Assembly (NCBI RefSeq): GCF_003945595.2
Contig: NW_024104421.1
Coordinates: 9,114,001 to 9,178,000 of the forward strand
Direction: 5' to 3'
Origin: Pipra filicauda
Lineage: Eukaryota; Chordata; Aves; Passeriformes; Pipridae
DNA length: 64,000 bases
Every line of letters starts with the position of its first letter. The stretch's first letter is position 1. This document shows, piece by piece, positions 38,150 to 50,575 of the stretch. Below the pieces are notes generated by a model. That model was not told the DNA's origin. It did no database searches and saw only the letters and a program-made list of their open reading frames with translations. Position numbers and translations under genes: made by a program.

Positions 38150-38545
38150 GAATGATTTCACTGTAACACTTGTAAGTTATTTGTTATTATCTTGATAATC
38201 TGAAACCTGCACCTTATGTTTGTTCTCAATTTGACAGGCTTCAATTTCCAGATATTAGTTCTTGATATTTATCTTTTTTTAATTAAAAAAATCAACAAAA
38301 CTACTATCAAAAGTGTTCTCATTTAATTAATAAGCCATTATCAGGTCATCTAGTTATCTTCTCTTGGGCAAATTGACTAGACTGAGCTTTTCTGTTCAGT
38401 CATTCTATGACTAATTTTCCACACTATGATTCATTCTTATTTTGCTTTCCTGAGACCTTCACAATTTTTTAACATCTTTTTTTAAAGTGTGGGCACCAAG
38501 AATTACATACAGCATTCTAGAAGTGGCTTGATTGGTGAGAATCAC
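38150..38545 (-). mobile_element. Old degraded CR1 LINE, C-terminal RT region (minus strand)
   Basis: Read in reverse, this contains a CR1 ORF2 C-terminal part. The plus-strand blocks 'cttcaatttccagatattag', 'tctagttatcttctcttggg' and 'agactgagcttttctg' correspond to the reverse complement of the FxLEKRRL region. 'aagtgtgggcaccaagaatt' and 'catacagcattctagaagtg' correspond to the reverse complement of EYCIQFWxPxxKK. The order is correct for a minus-strand element. Divergence is far higher than in the CR1 copies at 32.2, 35.5 and 55.7 kb, which indicates an old subfamily. Confidence 0.72.
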
Positions 38546-41500
38546 ATGTAAAAATCACTACAAAATGCATTATTCAAATACTATTGGCATATGGGCCAGA
38601 TAGTACCCAGCTACCCTGATAGATATAAAAGCTGTAATAACATTCCATCCCAACCTTTTCTTTGGTTTTGGTTCCTGTGGTTCTATGCACTCACCATGCT
38701 CATTTAACTTGGAGTTTTGGTTGTTCCAAAACTGTAAAGTGAAACTCATCTCAGCCCACAGTTCTTCCCCTTTCTGCCCCCTGAATTTTGTGCTGAAACT
38801 GTGCAAAAATGTGCATTTTTGTTATTTTTATTTAAACAGCAAAAATAGTTTGGCTCAACGGTGCTGAAAACTGGGTCATGGCTTGTTCAAAATATTTGCA
38901 GCCCTTTCAAGGAACATCGGTTGTACTTAGGGCTTATAATGAACTCTGAATTTAACAGAGTTTTAGGTGACAGGTGAGAATAGTGTCCTGAGTTAAACAA
39001 CTGTGCTTTTTACTGTTTCAGAATATGCTACTGTAAGTTAATTCCTGTTAATTTTCTTCTGGTGAGTTAGTGATTGAAGCTAAAGGTTAAAATATTTTTC
39101 TATTCAGAAGGTAAGTGGCACATTGAATTTAAATTAAGTTTACTGAATATGAAAATGTCTCCATAGCGAATTAAACTCAGGTCAATTTTCCAATAATATC
39201 TGTGCCTGTGATTTCCTGAAAACACTGCCTTGTACAAACAGGCTTCAGCATGGCCAGACTCACAACAAAGTCACAGTGGTTTAACAATACATCATGCATC
39301 AGCAGGACAACAGTTACAGCATGGAGGATGTTCTCAACTCAAAGCAAATATAAGGTCATCCAAAATGAATGTTCAGGCACATGGTTGAATTACAGAAGTT
39401 TTTTTTAGGTCTTGGTAGCTGAATTTCTGTATCTTCTGAGCCAGTCAGTCATAAATTAATAAAACCTAGCTTAAGTCTCAAGGAAAAAAGAGGGAAAAGG
39501 TTATATTGCCTTGTATATGAAGGAGAAAACAAACAGAAAATGTAATAGAATTTCAACTGGTACATGGTAACTTGATTGCATGCTGGTAACATAGACTGCC
39601 ATTAAAAAGTTTCTCTCTCATGGTATGTGTTTAGTATTATGAAACTTTTGATAAATGAACCCCAAGTCATGCAATTTAACAAAGACTGCAAATGTTTTGG
39701 CAAAATAGGCTGGATTTCCAGCAAATATGGAGCAATTATTCTTTGGAGAGGAACTGTGTATAACCTGCCTGTTTCATCTATTTTTGCTTTTAATCTGATG
39801 CAAACCTATAGGCTTAAAAGAGAAAAACCTTTTCTTTGGTAACTGTTCAGTCTCACTCTGAAAACTGAATGAGATTAGACTTCATGGGAAGAGTAGGTTC
39901 TATACTTCACATGTGAATTGGGAGATTGATGACAACTTTGTACTTCCACCATCTTCACTTTGAGCATGGATGATGTAACACCAGCTAAAGTAAAGTTGTC
40001 AGTTCATTTATGCTATTTCTATAAATAGATGGCAGTATGTTTACAAGAATTCAGTTTATTCAAGGAGTAAGGAAGTCAAACCTTAGACATATACTTTGAG
40101 CTGATAGTAATCACCTCAATTTCAAATTAGCACTGAAAGATTTTAAAAAGTGTATCTCGTGTATATCAGTTCATTTTATTAAATCTTTATGCAATATCTT
40201 GAAATTGAAATACAGATTTCAAGCCAAGAAGTATGGAAATACTGTGCATAATTAGTGCAAAAAAAGCATAGAATCACAGGTTACTGTATGTCTCACGTGA
40301 AGAAGGATGGAAATACTTAAAATTCAGTAAGTTTTGAAATTCATGGCAAATTCTAGACATATTTCAGCTCTCTGAAATGCTTGGAAAACCTTAAAATAAC
40401 TCATGGTCTGAATTTTTGGAAAGCATGAATCAATACCTGAGTGAACCTTGGAGATCAGTCAGCATGTGATTCTGCTATGATGAAGTCACTGATGTGCTCC
40501 TGTGAAATGTAATGGAGGGACTAACAGTGACAGGGTATTATCTATTGACTGCCTTAAAAATTGTATAGAACATGAAGCCAAAGTCTTGTGTAATTTGTGC
40601 GTGTCTATGTGTGTTACATTATTAAGAGTGCAAAAAAAACTTGAGTAGATGCGCTTATGTCAGCAAAAAGATACATTTTTTCATGTAACTTCACCTCTCA
40701 AAGACAAAATGATGAAGTATGGTGTATCTGCAGGAATGAAGGAAATAATATTTGCTAGAATGATTCAAAGGCTGGACAAACATTAGTGAAAATCCTGAAT
40801 ATTTTTAAACTCATGATAGCAAACGTACAAAAGCTTAGAGTGTTCCAGAAAGTAGTCACTTCACTTTAGCAAGTGTAAGGCATAGCTATAGCTAAATAAA
40901 ACTTACATATTTCTCTGTTTCTCTTTCCTTACACCTTCAAATCAAATTGATACAAGTCATATTTTTCTTGGGTATTCAGACAAAAATCTCCTTCAACTCA
41001 ATTTTGTAGCTTATTATCTACTTCAAGTTGCTTCTTAAGGTCATCTCTTAACCTGTTACTACTTTTTAAGTGTCCTTTCTTTTGAATTTAATCACTTTTA
41101 TCAAATGATCACATATTTTCCACTAGAGGTTCATTGCTAGTTTTCAATCCACTTTGCTTCATTGGTGTTTTGGCTGCTTTCTTCAGCATATTCAAATATC
41201 AGTCACTGCAATCACCTGCTCACTCATTCCAGAGCTAAATATGTGACACAGGCTAGTCCACTAATCATATGACTCCCAGCAAACAACTCCAAAAGGAATC
41301 AACTCTCTGAAGTGCAGGAACATGGATCACGAAGTTAATCACATAAAGGGATACCTGCATTCTATTATTAACATTTAATGCACAGAGGCAGTTTATTTGT
41401 CATATAATCTTCCACTCCATGAGAAGGCTTTGTCAGCTTTAAACAGGCAAATGCTACCAAGCACAGATGAATATCAAATTTTGGACCATCCCTTGTAAAC

Positions 41501-42827
41501 CAAAACCATCATTTTTCAGGTAGCTCTCTTCATATCTGCTATATACCTAAACAAAATGGGGTGATTTGAGGACAGACTTGGAGCCCTAACTCTGAATTTC
41601 CTGGCTTTTGTGGGCTAAAGTCATACTCTTAATGTTATTTGAAAGTATTTTTTTGTGGTTTAATATATACTATAACTTTTTCTTTTGTGACAACTGGATT
41701 TATACTGGCTTCATCCCTAATACCACTGGAAACTGGAAGCAGGTCATAGTGTGAGCCTGTCTTCCAAATATTTTAAACAGAAAGTCACCATTCGGCACTC
41801 GTCGCTCTTGTTCTCCAATAAAAGTTCAATGTTCCATTTTAATTAGAATGATACTTCTTACGTCAATACCGCATCCAACTTGTAGACTATTTGTCCTCCT
41901 GAATGTTAAAGGTGACCAAACGTACAAAAATCCCTTTGTACTTTTCTCCTTTCCATTTTTATTCATATAAAAAAATGTGTGTTTAATGGGAAAAAAAGAA
42001 TTAATTTTTTTCAATAGAAATTCTTTTCTTGCCTTTCAATTTGATTTTTCTTGGTTGATCCCATAGTTACTCTGTTCTATGGTCTAATATTTTAATGCTA
42101 TAGGCTGCAATTAGGTTGACAAAATCTGCCTATCTCTCCTGTAAGCACTGTCTAATGTCTTCATATTAAAGCCATAGGTCTTAGTTGTCTGTGTAACATT
42201 ACATCACATAGCAAAAGAAGTTCTTGTTTACATGTGAATGTTGATGTGAAGTCCTGCCTCTGAATGACTATAGATTTATAAGACACAGATACTTCAGAGA
42301 CTTGAAGTATATTGCTGGAAGTCAAACCACTTTCAGCAGAATTCTCTTAACATATGTTCATTATCTTTAATTAAAAAAAAAAAAAATCCTTGTCACACCA
42401 ATCCTGTGTAGGACTGTGTAGGACTGCCTGCAGAATAAAATATGTACAAACCCGTATGCTTCTTCCTTGAGGAATAATGGATCTTCTCCTGCATAGATAG
42501 AACCCAGTTTCATGGAAACAGAGGAATTGAGCCATCTGTGGTAGCAAATGAAGGGGAACAGTTGAAGGACAATTGGAGAAGATAAGATCTTGAAGAGTCC
42601 ATGAGTACTGTTTGTGTCCCTATACAAGCAGATAAAAGGAATTTCCAAACTCAAGTGTCACCTGACCACTATTCCATACACTGCTTTCTTCTCAGGGAGT
42701 GATTTTATGGTCACTTGAATGCAGCATGAGTGAGGGCTGTCACTGCAACAGCAATCTCACCCTGCCCCACCTTCGCATGGTGTGTCTCTGTCCTGCAATC
42801 TCCCTTTTACAGGCATTAGGAACAGAC
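38546..42827. other. Non-coding, unassigned
   Basis: I see no gene or recognisable element. An A14 run is listed separately, and a 10-bp unit 'tgtgtaggac' is tandemly duplicated near 42,406-42,425. Confidence 0.65.
42373..42386. repeat. Poly(A) run, 14 nt
   Basis: This is an uninterrupted run of 14 A with no recognisable retroelement body beside it. Confidence 0.95.
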
Positions 42828-42895
42828 CATTTCACAGGATCACAGAATATGCTTGAGTTGTAAAGGACCCACAAGGATCACCAAGTCCAACTCTT
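42828..42895 (-). mobile_element. CR1 LINE, short 3' end (minus strand)
   Basis: 'caggatcacagaatatgctt' followed by 'gagttgtaaaggacccaca' and 'aggatcaccaagtccaactc' is the reverse complement of a CR1 3' UTR of the subfamily with 'gggacccacaaggatcat'. Only about 70 bp remains. The 5' side dissolves into unassigned sequence. Confidence 0.85.
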
Positions 42896-43513
42896 ATTTG
42901 TTCAGCAAGTCAGCTTAGGGAACTGATCTGGCTGCAGATGGACCCTTTCTTGCTACCTTTTTCACTATGCTTTACCATGCCAGCTGGAACATGAGTTGTC
43001 CTAAAAAGGTATGGACCTTCACCCTCAGTTGTGCTGATATAGCTACATGGGTGGCCTTATTTTTGTTTGTTTCAATGATCTGTTTACAGTGCAGCACTAT
43101 AAACAGTTGAGATAAAAATGAGAGGGGGAGTGGACAGAAACATTTTAATTTTACTTTACCACTGAATTAATTGTAATGTTCTCATTCATACACCATTCAT
43201 TCATAAAGCATGCATACAGCCACAGGGAGAAGCTGGATAAAAGAAAGTATTCCCGAGACGGAGAGATTGGAAAAGATCTTCAACAGCTAATCTGATCTCT
43301 GTCTGACCAAAAAACTTTGCTGATGTGACTTTTGTAATTCAGAAGCTTTCGTTGTATATCCAGAAATTCAGTAAACATTGACTTATTTTTGGACAGGCAA
43401 CTGTTGTTGGCAATTTACTTGATTCCTTATCTTTTCATAGAGGTGTAAGTCAGCATTTCAAGGCAGTTTGAGAGAAGAAATTTTAGAACCTGTCTCTTTC
43501 AGGCCTTTACATG
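42896..43513. other. Non-coding, unassigned
   Basis: I see nothing recognisable here. Confidence 0.6.
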
Positions 43514-43791
43514 TCTGCCTACTTGTTTTGCCAGGAGAATACCATTAATTTGGTTTTTGTTTCACGCAAACATTGACAGGATATAATTTCTGATGATGGG
43601 CATTGTGCTGAGTATGTAATCTGGGGATGTGCTAGAATCTGTCTCCTTCAAGGCTCTCTGCAATTATTGTTTCATAAATTGGATAATTAAGCAATAATTA
43701 TTAGTGTCACATAAATGAAAGTCTATATTTTCTCCCACATCAAGGAGCTGAGAAGCTGAGACAGTGTTAGCCTTATGGAGAATGGTCAAAG
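43514..43791 (+). repeat. Direct repeat copy 1 (about 278 bp)
   Basis: This block is repeated in the same orientation at 46,731-47,010. Shared exact words include 'ttttgccaggagaat', 'gatgggcattgtgctg', 'ggctctctgcaattattgtt', 'aatgaaagtcta', 'ttttctcccac' and 'agctgagaagctga', in the same order and spacing. By eye the identity is roughly four bases in five, with small indels. I do not recognise it as a known transposon. It may be an old local duplication or two copies of an unnamed interspersed repeat. Similarity ends fairly sharply at both sides. Confidence 0.9.
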
Positions 43792-45190
43792 TTAAGTTCT
43801 GGAAGATCTTATCCCTGTGCCAACCACTGGCTAAAAGGGATTGTTCAGAATACTGTGTAAGATTTATACACACAGGAGAAACCCCTTTTACACAAGTTTG
43901 GGTCTCAGCTCAATACTGTCCTACTTCATTAAGGAGCACTTAAGAAAGCTTCATTTTTTGCAGCTATCTTAAACTTTTTTTTTCTCCGTTAAAGTAAACC
44001 ACTATAAAATCCCTCTTCTTTTGTTGTCTGATGTAGCTTTGCCTTTGCAAAACATCTGTAATAATGGGGAGAAAAAATACCTTTTTACTCCTGAAAGTCA
44101 GTTGTGAAATTTTGGCATTTGGCATATTAAGTGTTAATTTTTTTGTCATTTTATTGGACCCATTTTTCTCACCTGTTTTTACATCCACACACTTACCTCT
44201 TCTATCACTTCTACTTTTCTGACAATGCAAAGAAGTCAAGATGTTTTCTTTTATATGGGGGCATTCCATACATTCCATACATTTGGAGATTGTCACTGTG
44301 AACCACATTACCAGACCTACTTCTTCCACCTTTCTGGTGGCTAGCAGAAATGTGCACAGGGCTCTGGGAATCCCAGACTGAAAAAAAATATTTTTCTGGT
44401 AATACTGGTGCAAGCTCCATTAAACTTGAGTTTTTCATCTGTATGGTTTTGCAGAAGTTTATGAGACTGTGAATTTGTCAAAAATATGATAGTGTTCCAG
44501 TAAAGGGGAATCTGTCCAGATTATCAAAGTTGAAAGACCTCATCAAAATGACAGTGGTAATATTGTGGCAGGTGAATAGTAGCAAGGTCATTGTTTTGCT
44601 GCTTCTGCAGGTGGCAGATCAACTCTTTCATCTTGTATCCATTCTTCTGGGCTGGTCTCTAAGTAACAAAAGGAGTTTACATTTGCTACCTCAAAATACA
44701 GTGTGGAGGAATATGTGTATGTATGGACACACATAAAAGCACAAAAACAGAAGCTAATTTTAATTTGCCTTAAGATGCATAAGTGTATTTGGGAGATGGG
44801 AGTTAAGAAAATCCATAATAAGACTGAATGAAGTCCAGGCACCTCTTAAGATCTCAGAACAGAAAACAGTTTTCCAATTTTTCATGTATGGAAATACCAG
44901 ATGAGTCAATGGGTGTTCTCTGCACTTGGAGCTTCCAGGACTACTTTCTGTATGTCAGCATCATTGCCTTATAACTTATTTTTAAAGGCCACCCAGTGTC
45001 CACAGCCACCACTGATTTAACTGGAGCTTTGGGTACTCAGTAGCCCTGGACTTATGGTTTCCATGGTACTTTTGGAAAGGCTGTAACACAAAAACAGTTT
45101 AGGGAAATTAACATTTGGCATTTTGGGTTAATGTAAGACTTGCTCAAGGTGACAATTCCTGGTAAGAAATTACACTGGAGAGGAAAAACC

Positions 45191-45204
45191 AAAAAAAAAA
45201 AAAA
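45191..45204. repeat. Poly(A) run, 14 nt
   Basis: This is an uninterrupted run of 14 A. Confidence 0.95.
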
Positions 45205-46320
45205 GGAAAGAAAACCTGACTTACTCATCATGCAATAACTCTGTGCTTTTAAAATGCTTTTGACCACAAACAGTTTGGAACAACCAACTGCAATCTATTA
45301 AATTTCAGCTCATAGGGATTTTACTTTTTCCTCAACCTTTTCTTGTATGTTATATAAGTATTTTTAGGAAATTCGCAGTTCTTACTGAATTTAAAAGAAA
45401 CATCTAGCTTTATGAGGAGAAACCAATTAATATCTATAGCTTCTAAGGTAGACTTTGAAAACCGAGGAGATTTTTCGCTGTTGATTGATGCATATGTTCT
45501 ATATTAAATTATTTTTCTTTGTCCTTCTGGAACTTATTTCTTTAACATCGGGGAAAATCCAGCCTAATTTATACAAGTGTCATTATGTAGAATGTTTGAT
45601 TTTTTTATTACATTTCTTGTTTTGGGATGAATAAAGTAAGCAGAAGTTAGAGACTGTGTCTATCCAGAGTAAGAATTTTTTCAATATCTAGCTTATATGG
45701 GAGAGATTTTTACATATAATGTACATTTATCCTTCATAAATTAAGTAACATAGGCAATATTTAAATATTATACAGGTACTTATAACTACAGTAATTCTTT
45801 ATCCACAAAGACCTTTCAGAAAGCTTCAATGATAACTGAAACCTATTCGTCTCAATGGTGATGAAACTAATTATTTTTGCAAATGAATAAAAAAAGTCTA
45901 CTAAAATTCTTATTGGAATAATATCACCCCAGAGCTTTTCATTTCAATTTTAGTATGTGGTTATTTTTTTCTGATGTGCGGTAGGCTACGTTGTTTGCAT
46001 AATCAGTTTTGGAAGTCAAGAAGGAATGAAATGTAATGACTAAATTCTCCTTTTCATGGATTTTCAGAGGTGGTCCATTATCAGCTATTCTACTTCTGAA
46101 GGTTTATTAAATATTTTATGGAGAAGGCTTATTTCACATGGCGTCAGACTCTGTCAGGAGTGGTTCTTGTATCTAGGAATAGAAGTATGCTTAATGGCTA
46201 GAAGTGTTCTATAATGCTTCTTGGAAACTCATTAAAGACAATTAGTGTTTGCTTTGGAACCGTGATGATTTTAAGCGCTATTAAGGGATTCACCTAGCAT
46301 CCTTCCTCTCCCAACCATTC

Positions 46321-46334
46321 TTTTTTTTTTTTTT
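46321..46334. repeat. Poly(T) run, 14 nt
   Basis: This is an uninterrupted run of 14 T, about 400 bp upstream of direct repeat copy 2. Confidence 0.95.
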
Positions 46335-46730
46335 GGCTATGCCAGATTTAAGGATTTGAATGATTCGCTAGATGAAATTTATGAACCAATTTTTAGCAAA
46401 GATACTGACAAAAAAATACTGAGTGCTTACAGAAAAGATGGGGACATGAGGGTGAAGATTTGGCCTTTCCTTACATGGAGGAAATAGTGGTGTTCAACTA
46501 AGAAGTCTGAGTTGACAGGAACAGAGTGAGAGAGGGAAGCTGCTTGGTTAAACAAGTGCAATAGTATAGTACGTGGGAGAAGAGGCAGTAGGAACAGGAG
46601 GTAGATCTGGGAACCACTTCTGATTTTGATACCTAATTGAGAACAAAACTGTTTTCAGCTTAGGCCTGGTAGAATTGATGGAAGAATTGAAAGGAAATGT
46701 AAGTAGCAGAAAAAAAATACTTGGAAGCAT

Positions 46731-47010
46731 CTCTGCCTACTAATTTTGCCAGGAGAATATGGTTAGATTTGGTTTCCATTTCATGCAAACATTGATTGGA
46801 TATAATTTGCAATGATGGGCATTGTGCTGTGTATACCATTTGTGGATGTGCTAGATCTGTCTCTTCTAAGGCTCTCTGCAATTATTGTTTTACAAATTGC
46901 ACAATTAACCAGTAATCATCAGTGTTGTACAAATGAAAGTCTAGATTTTCTCCCACTTCAAGAAGCTGAGAAGCTGAAACAGTGTTAGACTTATGGAGAG
47001 TGGTCAAAAG
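46731..47010 (+). repeat. Direct repeat copy 2 (about 280 bp)
   Basis: This is the partner of the block at 43,514-43,791, in the same orientation and about 3.2 kb away. It diverges from copy 1 by substitutions and a few small indels. No target-site duplication is evident at either copy and no coding frame is conserved between them: the minus-strand frames through the two copies carry different stops. The divergence suggests an old event. Confidence 0.9.
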
Positions 47011-47079
47011 TCATCTGTACTATGCATCCTACTTGAAAGCAGAAGAAATGTATTCTTAAGATACAAATAAGTACCTTAG

Positions 47080-47140
47080 AGCTTACACAAAACTCTCTTG
47101 GTTTCAGTGGAAATGCTCTGCATAAGAGTGGATAAATCAT
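47080..47140. repeat. Possible copy of the sauropsid 'cccattgatttcagtggga' motif
   Basis: 'ttacacaaaactctcttggt' followed by 'ttcagtggaaatgctctgc' resembles the same recurring phrase suspected near 28.4 and 37.05 kb. The match is degraded and unconfirmed. Confidence 0.35.
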
Positions 47141-49220
47141 AAGCCTTCAGCCTTCCCATCTGCCTTTCTAGGGATAAATTTAGACAGAGGTAAGTATATC
47201 TGATATAGAGTCTATGAACAATCATGAATTAATACCTTATACATCATTCTAAATTCATATTTTTCTAGGAAAAAAAGGTAAGTGTAATAAATTATCTATA
47301 CAACTGTAATTCAGTATATTGATAAAGTAATTTTACAAAAATTCTTCTAGTAATGAAGCTATTCTAGAATTAGACATTGTCTTGTACTTCATGGAGAAAT
47401 ATTGAAGGAGAAAGCAAAAAAAAATGCTTTGGAGTAATTTGAAAGCAGGACCTGTGAGGAGCATCATACTAATGCTGTAAAACAGCAAATATTTCTAAGA
47501 GATTTCCAGGAAAGGTGGTAAAGGAACATTTTCTGCTGGTACTAAGGTTACTGGGGAAAGTTCATGGACTCAGGGAGGTTTTCAGGGTGATTACCCTCAG
47601 TTGCCAAAGCTGATCCATAGTATGTTTTCTCTGAGAAATAAGTCATACAGATCTGATTAGATTAAAGAGGTCCAGAAGATCATGTTCTTAAAGCTGTCTG
47701 TAGCAACACTTATGGATGAAATGTTGATGTTGTGCATTCCAGAATGGAACACGGCTCTGTATTAGACAAAGAGACAGGTGAAAAGACCTGAATTCTATAT
47801 GGGTTCCTCATGTAGAATACAATTGCCTTCCTGATAAACTGAATCTGCATAGAAGTTCTTCATTGCTTTATGAATTGTTTTCTTTGAAGCTCTTATTGTT
47901 CTGTATAGGTGATGGCTAACAGGATTCCAGATGACTCTGCACTTAATAGTCCTGACGTTGTCCCTGTGAGAACATGGATAGAAGTTCCACCATGAAGTCA
48001 GCCTTGCAGAGACCATCTCAAAGACCCACAGGCTCAATTTCCTCCTGGATGGAGGGAAAGTAAAGGTCTTACTATCAGAATAATGTGTCATTTCAAGGTT
48101 TCAAGACTTAAATAGGACCACTGAAAGAAACGGTGGATTATAGGTGCATTAAACACAGAAACTGTAACAGAGATCCTCTGGGGCACACCAATCCATGAGG
48201 ATTTTGTGAAGAGGAAAGATAAAGGAATGGTTAGATGGATCTTCAGTGTGCTGAATGTGCTTCACATTTTTTATAGAATAATATAACCGAACTGTGCTTA
48301 GCTCAATTTAAATTTTGCTTTGTGGTTGACCTTTTCCAGATTAATGACACAGTTTCAGTGGTAGGACACAGCAGACATGCCAGTTACAGTGATTAAATAA
48401 AAAAAACATTAAGAGAAACCATATATATTGTTGCCTAGCAGAGAACCAAAACATTTTTTTCCTGAAAGCCACATGAACTTATTTTCCAGGTCTTAAAAAT
48501 TGCATTGGACATCAATATAAAGAAATTGAAAGAGAGAACTGATTTGTAGTAGCTGTGCTTTGGATGGTGATGATAATTATTATAATATCTCCAAATGCTT
48601 TTTATATGAAAATAAACATTGAATTTTAAAAATAGTGCCAGAGCATTAAAGTCATGCTCCAACTAGATATTTTAAAATGTGCTTCACTTTACTGACTTTC
48701 ATTATTTTCTCTCTCTACCTATTTCCAGATGTTACTTCAAATCTGATATGGATAAATGAAGATTTAATCTTTTCCCTGTTAATCCCTTTTGCCTTCTTTC
48801 TAATCAGTATGAATAATGCTAATCTGTTTACCCAGTCCCAGAACCCAGGCATAACCTTTGGGTTGGGCTTTATTCCAGATCTTCACATCCAGGCTCTGCA
48901 TGTGTCTTTGCCATCTGAGACCTCTGTTCTGGGCTGGGATAAATCTGTCTCTGAACTGTCTGTTTCTATACTCTAGCTATATATAGACAACAAAAGCAAA
49001 TAGTTTAGATTAAATAAATTTTTATCAGGCCATGGTTGGATAAAGTGAATCCCTAGATGAGATGATGAGGGCCTGGATCAACGATTTAGCAACATGGAAG
49101 AAGAGAAAAGGAGGAAGAGATGATCGGGAGAGGGTACTTTTAGGCATACATCAGTTTTAGACATCTAGGGAAAAAGCTTGGTTTTATTCTTTCTGGAGTT
49201 AATAAGAGCTACTTCTTTCC

Positions 49221-49237
49221 TTTTTTTTTTTTTTTTT
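49221..49237. repeat. Poly(T) run, 17 nt
   Basis: This is the longest homopolymer in the window. No minus-strand retroelement body is recognisable downstream. Confidence 0.95.
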
Positions 49238-49398
49238 CCCCTTGAAGAAAGACAGATCCATGACTTCTGTTCTCTTCAAAACAGAATTGAGATACAAGTG
49301 TTGGAGGAATATTACTGAAGTCGCCCAAAGTGTGAGTATTCAGACAGCAATGAGCTTCGAAGATGGCATTGAAAACCACAGTTTTTACACTACAGTGG

Positions 49399-49424
49399 TT
49401 CCTGCAACCTAATGGTTGCAGGAA
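49399..49424. repeat. Perfect hairpin, 11-bp stem and 4-nt loop
   Basis: TTCCTGCAACC at 49,399-49,409 is the exact reverse complement of GGTTGCAGGAA at 49,414-49,424, with loop TAAT. The stem is GC-richer than its surroundings. Pairing does not continue convincingly beyond two G:T wobbles. Confidence 0.92.
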
Positions 49425-49885
49425 TTGAAACCTCAGACAATGAATTCTGTTAACTTTTGCTAGTAGAGGTAATGGGCTAATTATGACAGTATACATTCTC
49501 TTCAGTCCCTGAAGGCTTGAAGCTTTAAGAGTAGGCTATCACCTGTGAGGATTATGCTGTCTTCATGGCCTAATATGCAGGCTTATTTCCCTATGGCTTG
49601 GAGAATTGCTTTTAAGTCAATCAATTTTGTAAGGCACCAGGGCAATTTCTTCCTTTTGGAGACTTGAAGTGAATAATCTGTCAATGCAAATGTTTAATTT
49701 TCTAAATGTGAAGTCATTTGGCATATAAACTGCATGGATTTTGGCTGTTTCATGTCTATGACATACAAAGCTTGAAACTGTGTTTGATAGCAAGAGGGGG
49801 AGAAAGGCCTCTAATTTGTTCTTGTTTTGTATTTTATGTGTTCACTTACATTTCCATGTGAAAAGAGCAGGGCTTTTAGTAGTAA

Positions 49886-50002
49886 TTTTTGGGTTTCTTT
49901 TTTTTGGGGGGGTTGGGTTTGTTTTTTGTTTGTTTGTGTGCTTGTTTGTTTGTTGTTTGGTTAGTTGGTTGGTTTTGTTGTGGTTTTGTTTTGGTGTTTT
50001 TG
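49886..50002. repeat. G/T-only low-complexity tract
   Basis: Almost every base is G or T over about 117 bp, with only two C and one A. It consists of TTTG, TTGG and GTTT words and a G7 run near 49,906-49,912. It is a degenerate (TTTG)n/(TTGG)n simple repeat. The open frame through it encodes only Phe, Val, Leu, Cys, Gly and Trp and is not a gene. Confidence 0.92.
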
Positions 50003-50521
50003 TAAATGATAAAAATAGGAGATTAATTTTAAGCAGGAAGTAATCAATTTAATTATTCTGTCATTTCTTTGAAACTTGAATCCAAGAGTGGCTATTGTTT
50101 TCTGAAGATCTTCAGGTAGCTTCCTTCTTTTCTGTTTATTTGATTTTTATCTTCTCATTAAAAAATTAATAAATAAATTAAAAAAACCCCAAACTTTAGT
50201 AAGCACACTAGTGGTGAACTTACTAGACTGAAAATATAGTTGCTGTACTCCTTTTGGAGGCATTTCTGGAATGCCTCCATACAAGGAATATATCTAGTTT
50301 GCATTGATATTACAAATATAGTGTACATCCATCTATCTTGTGACTGGGTGTAGTGATTGCTTCTCAAAGGCAACTTTTTCTGCTCTAAAATTACCCCATC
50401 CATACAAACAGAGGTGGTTCTAGTCTGGCAGAGTCAGAGGCTTCCATGTCTTGAACACCAGAGCTATACATGTAAGGTATTGATTAGCAGTTGCATGTTA
50501 TTTTTTGCTTCGGTTATATGG

Positions 50522-50575
50522 ACTCCAATTACAATTGGAGTACAAATGGAATTTATGGAATACAAATTCCATAAA
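50522..50575. repeat. Two adjacent perfect hairpins
   Basis: The first is ACTCCAATT (50,522-50,530) pairing with AATTGGAGT (50,533-50,541) around a 2-nt spacer. The second, 10 bp further on, is TTTATGGAAT (50,552-50,561) pairing with ATTCCATAAA (50,566-50,575) around ACAA. A further 'atggaattttat' word follows at 50,576-50,587, echoing 'atggaatttat' at 50,547-50,557. The local pattern looks like small palindromic duplication. Confidence 0.9.

Larger units (their letters stand above)
43792..46730. other. Non-coding spacer between the direct repeats
   Basis: I see no supported gene. The minus-strand open frame at 43,964-44,413 (149 codons) has no recognisable domain. It contains a Met-Glu-Cys duplication caused by a local 'cattccata' repeat, and I consider it chance. 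A14 and T14 runs are listed separately. Confidence 0.6.

Noticed and set aside
40262..40285. CR1-like words 'catagaatcacagg'
   Set aside because: Only a short match with no following CR1 3' UTR.
40960..41060. Possible CR1 minus-strand text ('ggtcatctcttaacctg')
   Set aside because: A single phrase resembles the old CR1 C-terminal region, but neighbouring blocks do not follow in order.
43964..44413. Minus-strand open frame of 149 codons
   Set aside because: No recognisable domain, and it contains a Met-Glu-Cys duplication from a local tandem repeat. It overlaps another open frame on the same strand without any gene context.
49780..50043. Membrane-like plus-strand open frame of 87 codons
   Set aside because: The hydrophobic run is only the translation of a G/T simple repeat.
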